Assembly (NCBI RefSeq): GCF_024713945.1
Contig: NC_134680.1
Coordinates: 4,860,001-4,924,000 of the forward strand
Direction of reading: 5' to 3'
DNA from: Dermatophagoides farinae
Lineage: Eukaryota > Arthropoda > Arachnida > Sarcoptiformes > Pyroglyphidae
Length of the DNA: 64,000 nt
Below are positions 37,001-49,954 of the stretch, piece by piece; the first letter of the stretch is position 1; each line of letters begins with the position of its first letter. Under the pieces are notes generated by a model that worked only from the letters and a program-made list of their open reading frames with translations, ran no database searches and had not been told where the DNA came from. The position numbers and the translations under genes are program-made.

Positions 37001-38243
37001 TCGTGTTGTTGTTGTTGTTGTTGTTGTTGCTGTTGGTGATGGAGCGCAATGTGTGTTTGTGTGCTTGTGATTATTGCGTTGTTTTTGTTTGTTTGAGATT
37101 CTCGTTTTGGTTATTTTCAATTGCTAATTAATTTTTTTTCATTCATTTGTTTTTGTTGAACAATTTATTATCTTTTTGGATAACATCAATGTTTTGGTCA
37201 TCGGATCAACCGCAATCATCATCATCGGAATCAAACGAACAACAGGAACCATTCCCCGGTACACAATGTGGCCAACAAAATTCAGCACAAAAAGTTGTCG
37301 ATTCGGTTAATTATCTTTCCGAAACTGTAACAAATATTTCAGCTAAACCATCAAAAATGATTGGTAGCTGGGTTGCTGATCAGATTAATCCAAGTTATTG
37401 GGTACCGAATGCACGTATACAACATTGTGGTAAATGTGAAAAAGAATTTGAACCATTGGAAAAGAAACATCATTGGTATGTATTAATTCAAATGGTGATA
37501 TATATTTGAATTATTTATTAAATTTTCTCTTCTTTAAAATCTAGCCGTCGTTGTGGTGGTGGATTCTGTGCAGAATGTTCATCAAAATATCAACCAGTAC
37601 CTGAACGTGGCTGGGGTGATCAACCTGTACGTGTTTGTGACATTTGTTTTGAAAAAGGTCAGTTTGAGATTTTTTTTATAATTATGATGGTAGATGAAAT
37701 TCATCAATTCTTAATTTTATATAAATTAGGACAACGATATCCAGATTCATTGAATGGAGAAGTAACGGCACGAAAAATGTCTGAAGCATTACAAACAACA
37801 TTAGGTTCAGTACTACAGACCATCGATTATTCATTGGGTGAGTTTAAAAGTGAGTTTGTAATGAGCCTTATTTTTGTTTTGTTTGTGTTTTCGTTTCACA
37901 TTAATTAATCATTAACCTTGTGAAAAATTTTTGGCTCTAAAATTCACCTTGGATTTTGTTTTATTTCATTTAAACTTTAAATACTAAATTCTTTTTCTTT
38001 AATAAAGGCTGGATCAAAGATTCTGCAAGACCAGATTATTGGATACCGGATAAAGATATAACCAATTGTAATCGATGTAAATTAGAATTTAATGAAAAAA
38101 TACCCATACATCATTGTCGAGCTTGTGGTCAAGGTGTTTGTGATGATTGTTCACTGCAACGTAAAATGGTACCATCACGTGGTTGGGATCATCCGGTTCG
38201 TGTTTGTGATGAATGTGCTGCCAAAAAGACGGTTTCCATCTGA
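34092..38243 (+). CDS. ZFYVE1: Zinc finger FYVE domain-containing protein 1 (DFCP1-like)
   Basis: Exons (at least) 34092-35795, 35875-36184, 36260-36587, 37246-37475, 37545-37657, 37730-37837 and 38008-38243 join in phase to about 1009 codons. DFCP1 binds PI3P on ER omegasomes and Golgi and has an ATPase/GTPase-like domain linked to autophagosome constriction and lipid droplets. Visible: about 390 low-complexity acidic/Ser-rich residues; the nucleotide-binding domain with [30 protein letters not shown] and [15 protein letters not shown]; the middle region MGLAKYAW-like [18 protein letters not shown]; then FYVE 1 ([22 protein letters not shown]) and FYVE 2 ([36 protein letters not shown]). The start codon is unresolved: the frame is open back to 34019 without an ATG, and an acceptor at 34090-34091 leaves TG, so a preceding exon must supply the start. 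First in-frame ATG is 34736. The N-terminal B-box-like fingers of vertebrates are not seen. Confidence 0.9.
36588..37245 (+). other. ZFYVE1 intron with an alternative start region
   Basis: Donor GTAAGT at 36588. The coding frame of the next exon is open back to 37132, but the first AG in that stretch is at 37244-37245, giving the acceptor used here. An in-frame ATG at 37189 ([14 protein letters not shown]) could start a FYVE-only isoform. A (TTG)n tract lies at 37003-37030. Confidence 0.45.
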
Positions 38244-38327
38244 ATCTGAATGAATATGTGTGTGCGTGTGTGTACATATGTGTGGATTTTAATCATTTTA
38301 TCATTTGTTTTCGTTTGAAAAAAAAAG

Positions 38328-38333
38328 AATAAA
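38328..38333 (+). terminator. poly(A) signal of ZFYVE1
   Basis: AATAAA 84 bases after the stop, with a second one a few bases on. Confidence 0.55.
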
Positions 38334-41197
38334 AAAAATAAATCGTCTTCTTCATAAACGCACATTCATCATATGACATGAAAAGGAACAAAAAAATTTC
38401 GAAGCAATAATGAATAATTGAAAAAAAAACATATACAACCATCACATCCATTGATCATCATCGATCATCAATCATCATCATTTTTTATATATAAACAAAA
38501 AAAAATCATCATTGCCCACAGCATCAACGTATGGAATTGTCAACCAAAAAAAAAACAAAAACAAAAAAAAAATCTATTTTTCTTCCCATCGTGTGTATGT
38601 GTGTGTGTGTTTTTTTTTCATTTCGTTTGTTTCTTCACAACATCATCTATAGCAGTCATCATATTTGAAATCTTGTCAAAATATCTAAGTCTATGTTTCG
38701 TCGTTTTATTTCGTCTCGTTTTTTTTTTTGGTTATATTTCCCGCAAATCTCAGACGAATACCTAAAAACAATATATTCAAGTTTATTTATTCAATTAGCG
38801 AGAAGAAGAAAATTTTTCCTCAGAATTTGAATTCGAGAATTAAAAAACCCACCAAACAAATCAAAAAAAAAATATTGAAGAAATATTCCAAGAATTGTGC
38901 CAAGTAACAAAAATGGAAAAAATATTTTCGTCCGAATTTCCAATCTTTATCCATCATCAATCAAAACACGGAACAACAACGTTTTCAACAACAACAACAA
39001 CAACAACAAATTATTTATTTCTTTTTTTTCGAATGAAATGACTTTTTCCACTTCCATTCCACATTCAAATTGCGTAGAATCTTTTTTTAGCATTCTTCAA
39101 TGTTTATTATCAGTTTTTTTTCTGTTCATTTGATGCAAAATTTAATCCACGCACACCCCTGCACCACACACACACACATAGGTAAATGAATAATTTGAAT
39201 ATTTTTTTTTCATTGAAATTAATCATTCTTGTTTTTTTCGTTTGTAGAATTTCATCATTCATTCATTCGTTTCGTAAATAAAGCCATCATCATCATCATC
39301 AAACACGAATATTAACAAATGATTGAAAAAAATATCACCAATTTGTAGCAAGAAAAAGACTTGATTTTTGTTTGCATTCACATTGTTGGTTTGAATTAGA
39401 TTCAAAATTTTTTTTGTTGTCATCATTTTTTTTTTCTTTGGATCGTTTTGAATCCAAATTCATCATCATCATCATATTATTGCTCGACTATGTTGTTTTT
39501 TTTCACATAAAATAATCATCATCATCATCATCGTTTCACTATTTTCTCATTGCAAATTATATGGCTCATCATATTCATTCATTCATGTAGAAGACGAAAT
39601 GAAGACTGAAGAAATAATAAACCTTGAAGATGAACATTTTTGATCGGATGCGAATAAATAAATATATATCATCAAACATCAAAGATCATCGTGAAAGGGT
39701 AGTTCTTCTGTTCAATTTCTGGCCATCATAATTGAATGTGTGATGAAAACATTTTGCATTGATTCATTTGTCGTTGGTTTTTTTCTCATATTCACCAAAA
39801 TTGTTTCTATGAATCGAATCATTATCATCTTTAAAAATGACCATCATCGTTTGATAATTGCCGTTAATCATCATCAAGACTATCAATTATCATGATCGAG
39901 ATGATAGATATGTATGGTAATTATTATAATATAAAAGAAAGAATTCACAATTCGAATCATCATCAAAAATCGAATGTCCGTACATCCATCCATTCATCAC
40001 TTCATTCATTCATTTATATTCGATTCGATGTATCGATAGTAATCTTTCGAAATATTAATCGATGATGATGGAAATTTTTTTATATTGATGAGAAAAAAAC
40101 AAAAAAAAAACAATGAAATGATTCATCAAACGATTAACGGTTGAATTTTATAATGATAATAATAATAATAAATAAATAAATAATAATCCTTAATAATAAT
40201 AATAATAATAATACTTATATCCAGTATGGATTTCATAATAATAATAATAAAATAAAATAAATAAAAAATGTAAAAGAGTGGCGATGAAGCAAAACAAAAA
40301 ACAAAATAAAACAAAAAACAAAAAAAAAAATTATGTAAGAAACACACACCATACATTGACAAATTTTGTTTGAAATTTTTTTTCTTCTTTTTTTTTGTTT
40401 TCGGTATTCGTTAACCCTCGTTACATATATGTTTTGTGTGTAGTGCGTCTTGTCTTTGTCTTTGTGTGTGTGTGTGTGTTTGTGTTTACCTTGATTTTTT
40501 TTTCTCATCATCATCATTCATTAATCGTCCGATTTAAAAACAAAAACAACATTGAAAATGTCCACATATACACATCCAAATCTGTTATTTTGTTTGTTTT
40601 TTTTTCGTTTCGTTTCGTTTTTTTTTTCAAAATTTGTATCATAATAATAACAACAATTAAAGATCAAACACATAGAACTGATAGACAGAAACAAAAAAAA
40701 ATGCTCATCATTGTAACAACAACAACAACACGGCAGTAAATCAATAAACCAAACTCGGACACACACACACACACACACACACACAACGCCCATCATATCC
40801 ATTTAATTCTTTTCTCACAATTGTTATTGCTGTTGTACAAAAAAAAAATCAGAAAAAAAATTATTCTCTATTATTATAATTACACATGAAATGAAATGAA
40901 TGAAATCTTGAAATGATCATGTTCATTGATCATTTCAACCAAAAAAAAAAAAATTTTTTTTTCTTTTCAAACAAATTGAATCTATATATTATTACCATTT
41001 ATTGAATGAAGAAAAATTATTAAAATTGAGAGAAAAAAAATCCTTTGGATTCTTTTCTCTTCCCAAAAAATATCTTGTTGCGTTTGAAAATTTTTAAATT
41101 AAATTTTGAAATTAACCAATAGATGGCGAAACTTGTTTGCATATTCGAACTGTTTTTTTTTATTCGATTATATATTGGACAATTTTTGTCGCTCTCA
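38334..41197. other. spacer between ZFYVE1 and the 41.3-kb gene
   Basis: No gene seen. It contains CAT, CAA and ATT/AAT triplet tracts, (CA)n at 40760-40784 and T/A runs. A stem of 12 bp with a 7-nt loop lies at 40908-40938 (TTGAAATGATCA and its complement). ORFs are repeat-derived. Confidence 0.6.
40908..40938. repeat. 12-bp inverted repeat with 7-nt loop
   Basis: Arms 40908-40919 (TTGAAATGATCA) and 40927-40938 (TGATCATTTCAA) match perfectly. It lies about 290 bp upstream of the TATA box at 41198. Confidence 0.75.
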
Positions 41198-41205
41198 TAT
41201 ATAAA
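41198..41205 (+). promoter_or_regulatory. TATA box of the 41.3-kb gene
   Basis: TATATAAA lies 98 bases upstream of the ATG at 41303. It is the clearest consensus TATA box on the plus strand and supports a real, possibly regulated transcription unit. Confidence 0.6.
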
Positions 41206-41302
41206 GATCGGCTAGTTGACTTTTTAGTTTTCAATTATTAATTTTGTAAAATTTTTTTTAGTTTATTGATCGTGTTTTTTTTACAAAAAAAGAAGAAAAA
41301 AA

Positions 41303-42115
41303 ATGGCTGAAAAACAAAATGAAATGATGGTGAAAAAATTGGATGAAAACACCAAGACAAATATGATGAAAAAATCACCGTCAGTGAAAAAAATGGATGA
41401 GAAAACAACGTTGCAAACGAAAATTATTGAATCACAAACACCGGGATCATCATTATCGAATCATCAAGAACCGTTGAGAGATAGTTTAATTTTATTTAAA
41501 TTTTTTTCAAATAATGATGACGATGATGATAATGAATTGGCGAATACATTTTCTCCACCATACGCTCATGTACAACCGACAAGTAAAACACCAATCATGG
41601 ATAGAAATCCAATGTTTTCCGGTTTGATAAATAATTTTATCAAAACAATTTTACCTGTCAAACGACAAATTATCAACAATGATGATGTTTATAATAATGT
41701 TGATGTTGATGATGATGACGATAATCATTCAATCGATCATTCAATTGATGATGATCATCATCATCATGATAGTGATGGCCATCCATCGTTACGTGATCGA
41801 TTAACATTTATATTGTTCAAGTTACCTACTAAACAACAACCGAAAATCAATCCATTACAACGGCTACGACATCAGAATCAATCAACACAAACAACAGCAC
41901 CATTTATGCATATAACAAAATTGCCAAAAATGATGAAACAACCATTTTTTCCATTTCATCGTCGAACAACATCATCAACAACAACAACAGAGGACAATAA
42001 TGCTAATCAACGATTGAATCAAATGCATTACGAATTGAATCAAATTCGTCGACAACAATTACGCTTATTACGTCGAATTGGTCGTTTAATTCGTGATTTT
42101 GAACAAACTAATTAA
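41303..42115 (+). CDS. unrecognised 270-aa protein with a duplicated LRD-FK motif
   Basis: Single-exon gene with a TATA box and A-rich leader; I do not recognise a family. The N-terminus (1-40) is Lys/Met-rich and charged. A short motif occurs twice: EPLRDSLILFKFF (56-68) and PSLRDRLTFILFKLP (161-175), each following a disordered or acidic stretch. Between them lie FSGLINNFIKTIL (105-117) and a long Asp/His-rich region (127-160). The C-terminus (235-268) is a strongly basic amphipathic helix or coiled coil (LNQIRRQQLRLLRRIGRLIR). There is no signal peptide or transmembrane segment. Intronless structure, TATA promoter and low-complexity content suggest a fast-evolving, perhaps lineage-specific protein; nucleic-acid or membrane binding by the basic helix is only a guess. 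Its AATAAA candidate is at 42382-42387. Confidence 0.6.
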   Translation: MAEKQNEMMVKKLDENTKTNMMKKSPSVKKMDEKTTLQTKIIESQTPGSSLSNHQEPLRDSLILFKFFSNNDDDDDNELANTFSPPYAHVQPTSKTPIMDRNPMFSGLINNFIKTILPVKRQIINNDDVYNNVDVDDDDDNHSIDHSIDDDHHHHDSDGHPSLRDRLTFILFKLPTKQQPKINPLQRLRHQNQSTQTTAPFMHITKLPKMMKQPFFPFHRRTTSSTTTTEDNNANQRLNQMHYELNQIRRQQLRLLRRIGRLIRDFEQTN

Positions 42116-42658
42116 CGGAACTTCATTTTTTTTCTCTGTTCATCAATTTTAAATCATTATGAAGAAAAAACAATTTTTTTTTTAAATTTTCGCACCAATT
42201 TTCATCTGAAATCCATGATCATCAATATACGTGCGCATGTGCAATTAATATATTTGAGCCAAAAAAAAAGCTGAATTTGTTTGTTGTGTTGTTTGTATGC
42301 AAAAAAAAAATTGGCTGTTTTTTGTTCATTTAGAATGGTTGGTCCCGATACTCGCACACACACATCATTCGAGCCACGAAAAATAAAGAAAAAAATCGAT
42401 CGACAAGAGCAACAATTGTTGATATTGTTGCAACAAACATTTCATTTATGGCAATCAACATCATCAGGATATTCTCTCTATCTTTTTTCATACAAAAACT
42501 TGCGTCGTAAACATTAGTTCATTCGTTCATTCATTCAATTCAATTCAGAACAAAATGTAAAAAATCTTGAATTGAATTGTGAAGAGAAAAAAAAAGAAAT
42601 GAGATAGGAGGAACAGAAACCAAACGAGCGTAATACGTCGACGTCGTCGACGTTATCG

Positions 42659-42689
<31 letters not shown>

Positions 42690-45118
42690 GAGCAAGTTTT
42701 TTTTTCTTTGAATTTTTTTTTTACAAAAATAAAACTTTTGTGTGTGATGGTGGTGGTGGTGGTTTTGACTGTTTTGTGTCTGTGTAGATTCCATCAATGA
42801 ACTACTTGTGTTTATGCGTGTGTGTGCGTATGTGATGTATTTTGGCTCATAAACCAATGATGAGTGCTATCCGAGCGTGATTGTTTTTTTTTTTTTTTTT
42901 GCTTTTTGTGCTAACAATTAAATGAATGATGACAAACGTTTATATTTTGTGCTTTGTTTTTTGTTTTTTTCTGGATTTTTTGGATCATTGTTTGAATCGT
43001 TTTTGAATGTGTGTGTATCAAATTCTATTGTGCAAATCAATTGTTTTTTTTTGAGAATCCGAATTTCTTCGTTCAATTTTCATCAATGCGATATATTTGC
43101 ATTTGTGTGGACAACAACAAAAATTGTGAACAATTTTCGATCCATTATTTGTGTATTTGGGTAAGTTTTGGATTTGGAAATGAAATGTTTTTTAAAATGA
43201 ATCCAATGAATAAACATTGACAGTTCAAATACATTGATGTTTCATTTTTTTTTTTTTTTTTTGAGGGGATAATTGTATTTTAGTGCTACTCTTTGATCAC
43301 TGATTTATTGATTTATGATTATCATGCATATATCGATTACAAAATTGATGTGATGTACCCTGTGTGTGGTGTGTGTGTGTTTATGCGTTTAAATGTTTAC
43401 AACCGGAAAATAATAACCACACACGCATACACAACACGTACACACAGAATGTTAATGACTAATTTCAAATGTTTATATTAATTACGTCAAAAAAAAACTG
43501 GCTCAAATGCCAGATTTGTTTATCTTCCGGTGGGGGTACTAGTAGCAATAGCAGTAGCAGTTAGTAATTGACGTCATTTTGCATTGAAATTAAAAGAGGT
43601 GGGAAGAAAATTTTTTTGTCCTTTTCAACAATTTAGATCATATCATTGCGTTTGTGTGTGTGTGTGTGTGTGTGGTGATTTGCTATTTCCGGTAATCATT
43701 TTTCATGCTGCAATGCACTTTTGTTTTTTTCTAATTATTCAGATGATGATGATTAGAGAAATAAGAATGAAAAAAAAAATTCGTTTCAGATTTCTTATTG
43801 CCAAGAAATTTTTTTTTTGTTTTTTCTTTCATTCTTTCATTCAAATTAAATATTCTCTTATTTGTCTTGCATAAATCTCAATGTTTAGTGTTTATATATA
43901 TATATATATGACGTGCAATAATAATTTGTATCAAGCTATATGATTATGACGGCAACGACAATGATGATGATGATGATGATGATGATGGCGAATTCTGGAT
44001 ATAAACGAGATTTTTGTATGAAAAAAAAATTTTTTTAGAAATTTTCTATTTCGAATAATTTTTTTTCCCGAAAAAAATTTTCCCATCCGTTAAAAATTGA
44101 ATTGAAAAGAAAAATGAAATTTTTAAATGTCCAAAATGTTGTATTTTCAATCATTATATCACAACATCAACATCATTATCGTAAAAAAACGAAAACAACA
44201 TTATCAGAAGAAAATTGAATGTTTTATTTTTAGATCATCATCATCATCATCAACAATATAACTCCATCAGTGGATGAATGATCATAATCATAGATTTTTC
44301 TTTTTCATTGCTTTTGCTTTGTATGTTTGTGTGTGTGTGTGTGTGTGTGTTTCGAGAAGAAAAAATTAAAGAATTTTCGCCGGAAACAAAATGTGCACGC
44401 GTTTTTATTATCATTTTTCATTCTTGGTATTGTGCCCAGAATTTTCATATGTGTGTGTGTGTGTGTGTGTGTGGTGTGTTTGTTGTTCAGTTTTTTTCTT
44501 TACATAACATACACACATCACATAAAATGTTTGTCTCTGTGTGTGTATTAGTCATTAGTCAGATTTATAGATTGATTGATGAATGGATGATTGAATCTGT
44601 TGTTGTTCTTAAAAAAATTTTACTTTGATTTTTCACTTTTTCTTTTTATGTAGGTGGTCTTTTTTTCAATTGATTTTTTTTCGTTTGATCGGAAATCCGG
44701 AAATTTTGAAGTATCAATTTGTTTTGTTTTGGTTTTTTTTGTATCGTCATTCACATTAAATTTTTTTTCAATAATCACCAATATTTCCGATTGATAAAAT
44801 ATAAATACACACACACACAGACAGACAGACAAATATATTGATCGTATCAATCATATTTTGATAGAATAAGGAAAACAAAAAAAAAAAATCCATCATCATG
44901 ATTTGACGATAATCGATCAATCAATCAATAGAAATCGACATTTAGCCCAATCAATCGATCAATAATGATGATCTTTGTATTCTTCTTTTTTTTTTATTAG
45001 TAACCACTATTTTCCGGAAGAGACTTTGGCCAATTTCCAATCGACTATTTTTTTTTATTGTTTTCCCATTTTTTTTATGAGTAGAGATGTTTTTTTTTTA
45101 AATTATCATCATCATCAT

Positions 45119-45152
<34 letters not shown>

Positions 45153-47301
45153 GTTGTTGCTAATCATAGATCTGATGATATGGTTGTGATATAATGATAA
45201 TAATTATTTATATGAATGAAATGGAATTGAAATGAAAAAAAAACGTTTACGTTGCATTTATAAAACTGTTATTATATTAATGTTGTTGTTGTTGATGTTT
45301 TTTTTACTGTTAAAAATTTCAACTTTTTTTTGAATGAAATTCACAAATGACAGTTATTATTATAATGACATTTTTTTCTCTCACTATAATGATGGCAATT
45401 TAACTACACAATTTTTTTTTTTGGTTGCAATCTTGTCGTTGTATAATATGGTAATCCATTGGATAATCCGCAGATTTTCAATAACATTGGATGATGATGA
45501 TGATGATGATGATTTGACAAATTGAATAAATTTGAATATTATTTTTAGTTTTTCATTCATTCATAAATGGTTGGTTGGTTGGTTGGTTATTGTTGTTGTT
45601 GTTGTCGTCGATTTCCGTTTGATGTTACGAGAAAAAAAACCATGATGGCGGCTCTGCTGGATAAGAAAAAAAAATAAAAGTTTTATTCGTATAATTTTTC
45701 GGCTAATAAAAAAATCGGCGCCACCCTTTTTTCCGTCACACCTTTCATCATACATTATACATCACATTGGTGTGAAAGTGTATTTGTGTTTAAATAATGT
45801 TGACCGGCAGCGAAATTACCTATGAATTCGAACAAAAAAAAATAAAAAATTACTTCATCTAAGATCTTTGGGAATTTGTTTTTTTTCACTTTTATTCATT
45901 CCAGATAAATGATGATGATGATAGAGAGATGATCTTTGGCACGAGAAAAAAATAACGAAACATTTACAATTTTTTTTTTCGTTTTGGACCAAAATTCAAA
46001 TTATGAACAATCCCTAAATTATCGTTGCACGATTTTTATTCGATTTTCTCATCATCATCATCATTGAAAGGGAAAAAATCAAATTCGAACACTTGTTGTT
46101 GTTGTGTGTTCGAATGTGTTCGAGTGTGTGTGTGTGTCTATTTTAATCAAAACTGGTCCATGATTGATCCTTATCTTTATGATTTTAAAATTTTCATTCA
46201 GAAAAAAATTGAATGAATGAATGATTGAAAATAAAATGAAATCTAATTAATTTTTTTGCTGTTGATGTTGATAATCAATTTAGATTGCTACCGCATTTAA
46301 TCATATCTGATGATTGGACATCAAAAATCATCATTTGACGATCGAAGCCGGATATCCTCGAAGCAAATCGATAGAAAAAGTGCTTGAAAATCAAATATGA
46401 GTGTGTGTGTGTTTAGACATTGCAAAACTCCCACACACACATATGGTTTTTCCTTGAAAAATTACAATCAAGCATCATCATCATCATCACACATCATTTG
46501 TTATTACGTTATTTATGGATTAAATTGATGTGTTCTGATCATCCAACCTCTATTCAATTCATTTTTTTTCGATGATTGATGATGAACCATTCGAAAAAGG
46601 GAAATTTTTTTTCCACTCATGATTTGAATTCAATTTAAATCTTCAAAACTTGTGTGTGTGTGTGTTGATCTCAATTTCTATTTCAATTTTTTTTCTTTCT
46701 GAGCAAACGCATTATGAACTTGTTTTTTTCTTCTTCATTCCCTTTTCTTTTGATCCACGAATGAATGATTATCAATGAAATTGTGTGTACACCGGGTCAC
46801 AATCATTACTATTCAAAAATTTGCTTCAACTTATTATATTATGATGATGATAATGACGATAATTTTACTTTTACTTCTGTATTCATTCATGTCACAATGA
46901 TTTTATCTGACAATGTCATTTTGTGACAAACGCCATATAATATATATATGAAGGTCAGTATTATTCATGGTCCATCTTCAGAATTTTGACATTTTAAATT
47001 TGTTGCCTTTTTTCGCTTTAATTATGATATTATCATTGACAATCATCATTATCATCGTTATCATTGTCAATTTGTCAACAACGCCAATTTGACGCCTTTA
47101 ATTGACGTTTTTGTGATGGTGCCACTTCAATATATTTTATTGGATTGGATTCTTCCTATTTTATTGTTTTTTATTTATCTATATATTCACATTGAATTCT
47201 GTCATTCTGTTATATATATTTTTAATGTGATAATCAAATATAAAATGGAATGAAAACAACAACAACAATTGACATTTTTTTTCTTTAATTTTTTTTTTTA
47301 G
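42116..47301. other. spacer upstream of the SOCS gene
   Basis: No convincing gene in 5.2 kb. It contains (TTG)n at 42660-42690 and 45118-45160, TG/CA runs (43652-43672, 44325-44350, 44452-44472), ATG triplets (43961-43986), an AT run near 43896 and (TTGG)n near 45568. One CAACAAGTG lies at 46090-46098 (minus). An imperfect hairpin lies at about 46890-46926. A 62-codon ORF at 42333-42521 follows an acceptor-like TTTAG; see rejected items. Confidence 0.55.
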
Positions 47302-47811
47302 ATTATGTCAAGAATTGTTATTATTGTTTTTGGATCCCAACAACGACTACGGTGACGAACAATGACAATACAACAATCTTGAAATCTACAAGTAAAGAAA
47401 AAGTCCTGAAATTGGTTATTGTGTGTGTTTTTTTTGGTTGTTTATCAAGAAAAAAAACAACAGTTATATTTACATTGTCTGGCGCCAATTACACATTGTA
47501 TTTGTAGTAACAATAACAACACAATCGACTCGACATTGATAAAATCCATCAGGTTGGAATTGTTTTACTCTCTCTCTCTCCATCTCCTTCAATTGGCTTT
47601 TCCCATCATTTCATTGTATGCGCGTGTGAATGACAATTCCATAGTGATGATTATAAATCATATTTTTGATGAGGTAAGATTTTGTTTTTTTTTAATATAA
47701 AAAGCAACATTGTAATTGTAATTTTTTTTCACATTTTTTCCATTGTTTAGATTAAACAACAATAACATTTAATAACACTGTATAACCTCCTTAGTGTTAT
47801 TGTGAATCAAG
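47302..47811 (+). other. SOCS 5' UTR exons and intron
   Basis: A long T tract plus AG precedes 47302, and GAG|GTAAGA marks a donor after 47673. The acceptor CATTGTTTAG opens a second exon at 47751 that leads into the ATG at 47812. The first exon carries several short upstream frames and no long one, so I read it as 5' UTR. More upstream UTR exons are likely. Confidence 0.5.
47771..47801 (+). promoter_or_regulatory. 9-bp RNA stem-loop just before the SOCS ATG
   Basis: AATAACACT (47771-47779) pairs perfectly with AGTGTTATT (47793-47801) across a 13-nt loop. The stem ends 10 nt before the start codon, a position where structure can affect initiation. Confidence 0.55.
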
Positions 47812-49626
47812 ATGCATTCAATGAATAGTTTGGATAATAATTATCACAATCATGCTGCCAATAATAATGACAATAATTGTCGTGGCCATAATCAATCATT
47901 AATTCGATCATCTTTATCTGATTCTGATCTAATTGCATCGTCATCATCATTATCACCACCGCCACAATCATCATCATTAGCCAATCAGAATACCATATCA
48001 TTATGTCGTGATTTACAAGTATTGATTCTAGATGATATTGACAATCATCATAATAATGATGATGATGATGATGAAAATTCATCAGCCATATTTCAATCAA
48101 TTTCGTGTGATAATCATTCGATTGCTAATGCAATCAATAATGATGAATCATTATCATCAACAAAATCAATGAAAAAACAATCAAATAAATCTCGTAAATC
48201 ATTGTTTATGATGAAAAAACGAAAATGGATCTCGACACCATTTGGATTCATTACTAATTGTTGTATGACACGAACCGATTCGATTGCCGATCTACAACAA
48301 CGATCATCGACTAATGATGAAGATTGTCAACCACAAAAACAACCAATCGTTAAATGCCAAATGTCAACCAGTAACGGTGTTGTGGACCAACAAACCTCTG
48401 GATCGATCAACAATATTAATGATAATAATAATGTTGTTCAAAGACAACATCAACATGACCATAACTTTAATGATGATGATGAAGATGACAATGTCGTAAA
48501 TGGCGATGCACACAGGGTTAATATTGATGATGATCTATCGTTTATGGATAATTTTCCACCTTTAAATCAACCATTAAGTCGAATTGTTTCGTTACGACGA
48601 CGTCACCCAAATACACCAATGTCACGAAGTCCTGAACCACCACCATTACCACCACATCCATTTCCAGTGGGTGTTGTATTGTCTGGTTTTTCAAATAGTT
48701 ATCTACATCATCCACATTTATCATCATCACACGATTCTTCACATCCAGAACAACAGGATAATAATATTTCATCGATCTCATCATCCGTAAATCTGAATCC
48801 TAATTCTGCTGCCTCATTATCAAGCGATGATGGTGGTGATGATACTTATCGACATGATAATGATGTATCAGTTGATGGTCAACATCATCATCATCAACAA
48901 CAACTGCAACAGCCACCGCATTTATATGAACCATATTCAATTCAAATGCCCATAATGAATCATCATATACAAATGGATACAAATAATATGAACCGTTCAG
49001 CTAGCCGTTCAACGCCTACATTTCATACACAGATTGATTACATTAATTGTTTGGTTCCTGATCTATTGGCCATTACTAATCGTAGTTTTTATTGGGGTAA
49101 GATGGATCGTTATGAAGCTGAACGTTTATTGGATGGTAAACCTGAGGGAACATTTTTGTTACGTGATTCCGCACAAGAAGATCATTTATTTTCCGTATCA
49201 TTTCGTCGATTTGAACGTTCATTACATGCTAGAATTGAAAATTGGGAACATCGTTTCTCATTTGATTCACATGATCCTGGTGTATTCTCATCAACTACTG
49301 TAACCGGTCTTATTGAACATTATAAAGTACCATCACATTGTATGTTTTTTGAACCAGTACTTACCAAACCATTGAATCGTACATTTACATTTTCATTACA
49401 ACATTTGGCACGTGTAACAATTTGTGATCGTGTTACATATGATTCAATTAATCGTTTACCACTGCCACAAATATTAAAAAGCTATCTTAAAGAATATCAT
49501 TATCGTATTAAAGTGCGTACGAAACATTTCGATGAATCATCATTATATCGATGGTTAGAACCGAATCATCATCATAATCAACAACAGCAACAACAACAAC
49601 AGCCACGTGTCTATTTTCATCAATAA
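47812..49626 (+). CDS. Suppressor of cytokine signalling, SOCS5/Socs36E type
   Basis: The coding region is one exon, 604 aa. SOCS proteins recruit elongin B/C-cullin E3 ligases to phosphotyrosine targets and dampen JAK/STAT and EGFR signalling. Residues 1-420 are low-complexity (Asn, Asp, Ser, His, Gln) with a basic patch, [15 protein letters not shown]. The SH2 domain (about 426-530) begins [20 protein letters not shown] and includes [20 protein letters not shown] with the phosphotyrosine Arg, then [10 protein letters not shown] and [12 protein letters not shown]. The SOCS box (about 531-570) contains LARVTICD and [17 protein letters not shown]. The sequence is very close to the fly Socs36E/SOCS5 class. 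A second ATG lies at codon 4; I kept the first. It converges on HSP70, with overlapping 3' ends. Confidence 0.93.
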   Translation: MHSMNSLDNNYHNHAANNNDNNCRGHNQSLIRSSLSDSDLIASSSSLSPPPQSSSLANQNTISLCRDLQVLILDDIDNHHNNDDDDDENSSAIFQSISCDNHSIANAINNDESLSSTKSMKKQSNKSRKSLFMMKKRKWISTPFGFITNCCMTRTDSIADLQQRSSTNDEDCQPQKQPIVKCQMSTSNGVVDQQTSGSINNINDNNNVVQRQHQHDHNFNDDDEDDNVVNGDAHRVNIDDDLSFMDNFPPLNQPLSRIVSLRRRHPNTPMSRSPEPPPLPPHPFPVGVVLSGFSNSYLHHPHLSSSHDSSHPEQQDNNISSISSSVNLNPNSAASLSSDDGGDDTYRHDNDVSVDGQHHHHQQQLQQPPHLYEPYSIQMPIMNHHIQMDTNNMNRSASRSTPTFHTQIDYINCLVPDLLAITNRSFYWGKMDRYEAERLLDGKPEGTFLLRDSAQEDHLFSVSFRRFERSLHARIENWEHRFSFDSHDPGVFSSTTVTGLIEHYKVPSHCMFFEPVLTKPLNRTFTFSLQHLARVTICDRVTYDSINRLPLPQILKSYLKEYHYRIKVRTKHFDESSLYRWLEPNHHHNQQQQQQQQPRVYFHQ

Positions 49627-49954
49627 TTAATCAAAATTAACTTATAGAAAACAAAAAAAAAAGAGAAAAAGCATTTCGCAATGTAATGTGAATTGAAAAA
49701 ATTATTTTTGTAAAATTGATTTTTTTCCCGAATTTTTTAATAAAATTATTAAAATTAATCAATTGTTTGATCAAAAAATAAAATTTTATATTTTATTTTG
49801 TCAACACACATGAGGAACACAAATTAATTTTTTTGTTTGTTTGATTAACAAATATATCAAATTATTAGATTAGATTGAATACGTCTTTTTTTTGTTCAAC
49901 TTTTTGAACATAATAATGATGAGATGATGATGAAGAATATAAATGTGATCATTT
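49627..49954. terminator. convergent SOCS/HSP70 3' region with poly(A) signals on both strands
   Basis: Plus-strand AATAAA at 49739-49744 and 49777-49782 serve SOCS. TTTATT at 49792-49797 reads AATAAA on the minus strand and serves HSP70. The two 3' UTRs probably abut or overlap. Confidence 0.6.

Noticed and set aside
42333-42521. 62-codon ORF after a TTTAG acceptor (MVGPDTRTHTSFEPRKI start)
   Set aside because: It could be a small exon, but there is no donor, partner exon or homology. Kept out for lack of support.
47807-48100. Minus-strand ORF opposite the SOCS N-terminus
   Set aside because: It is a mirror of the CAT/AAT-rich coding sequence; SOCS is the supported gene.
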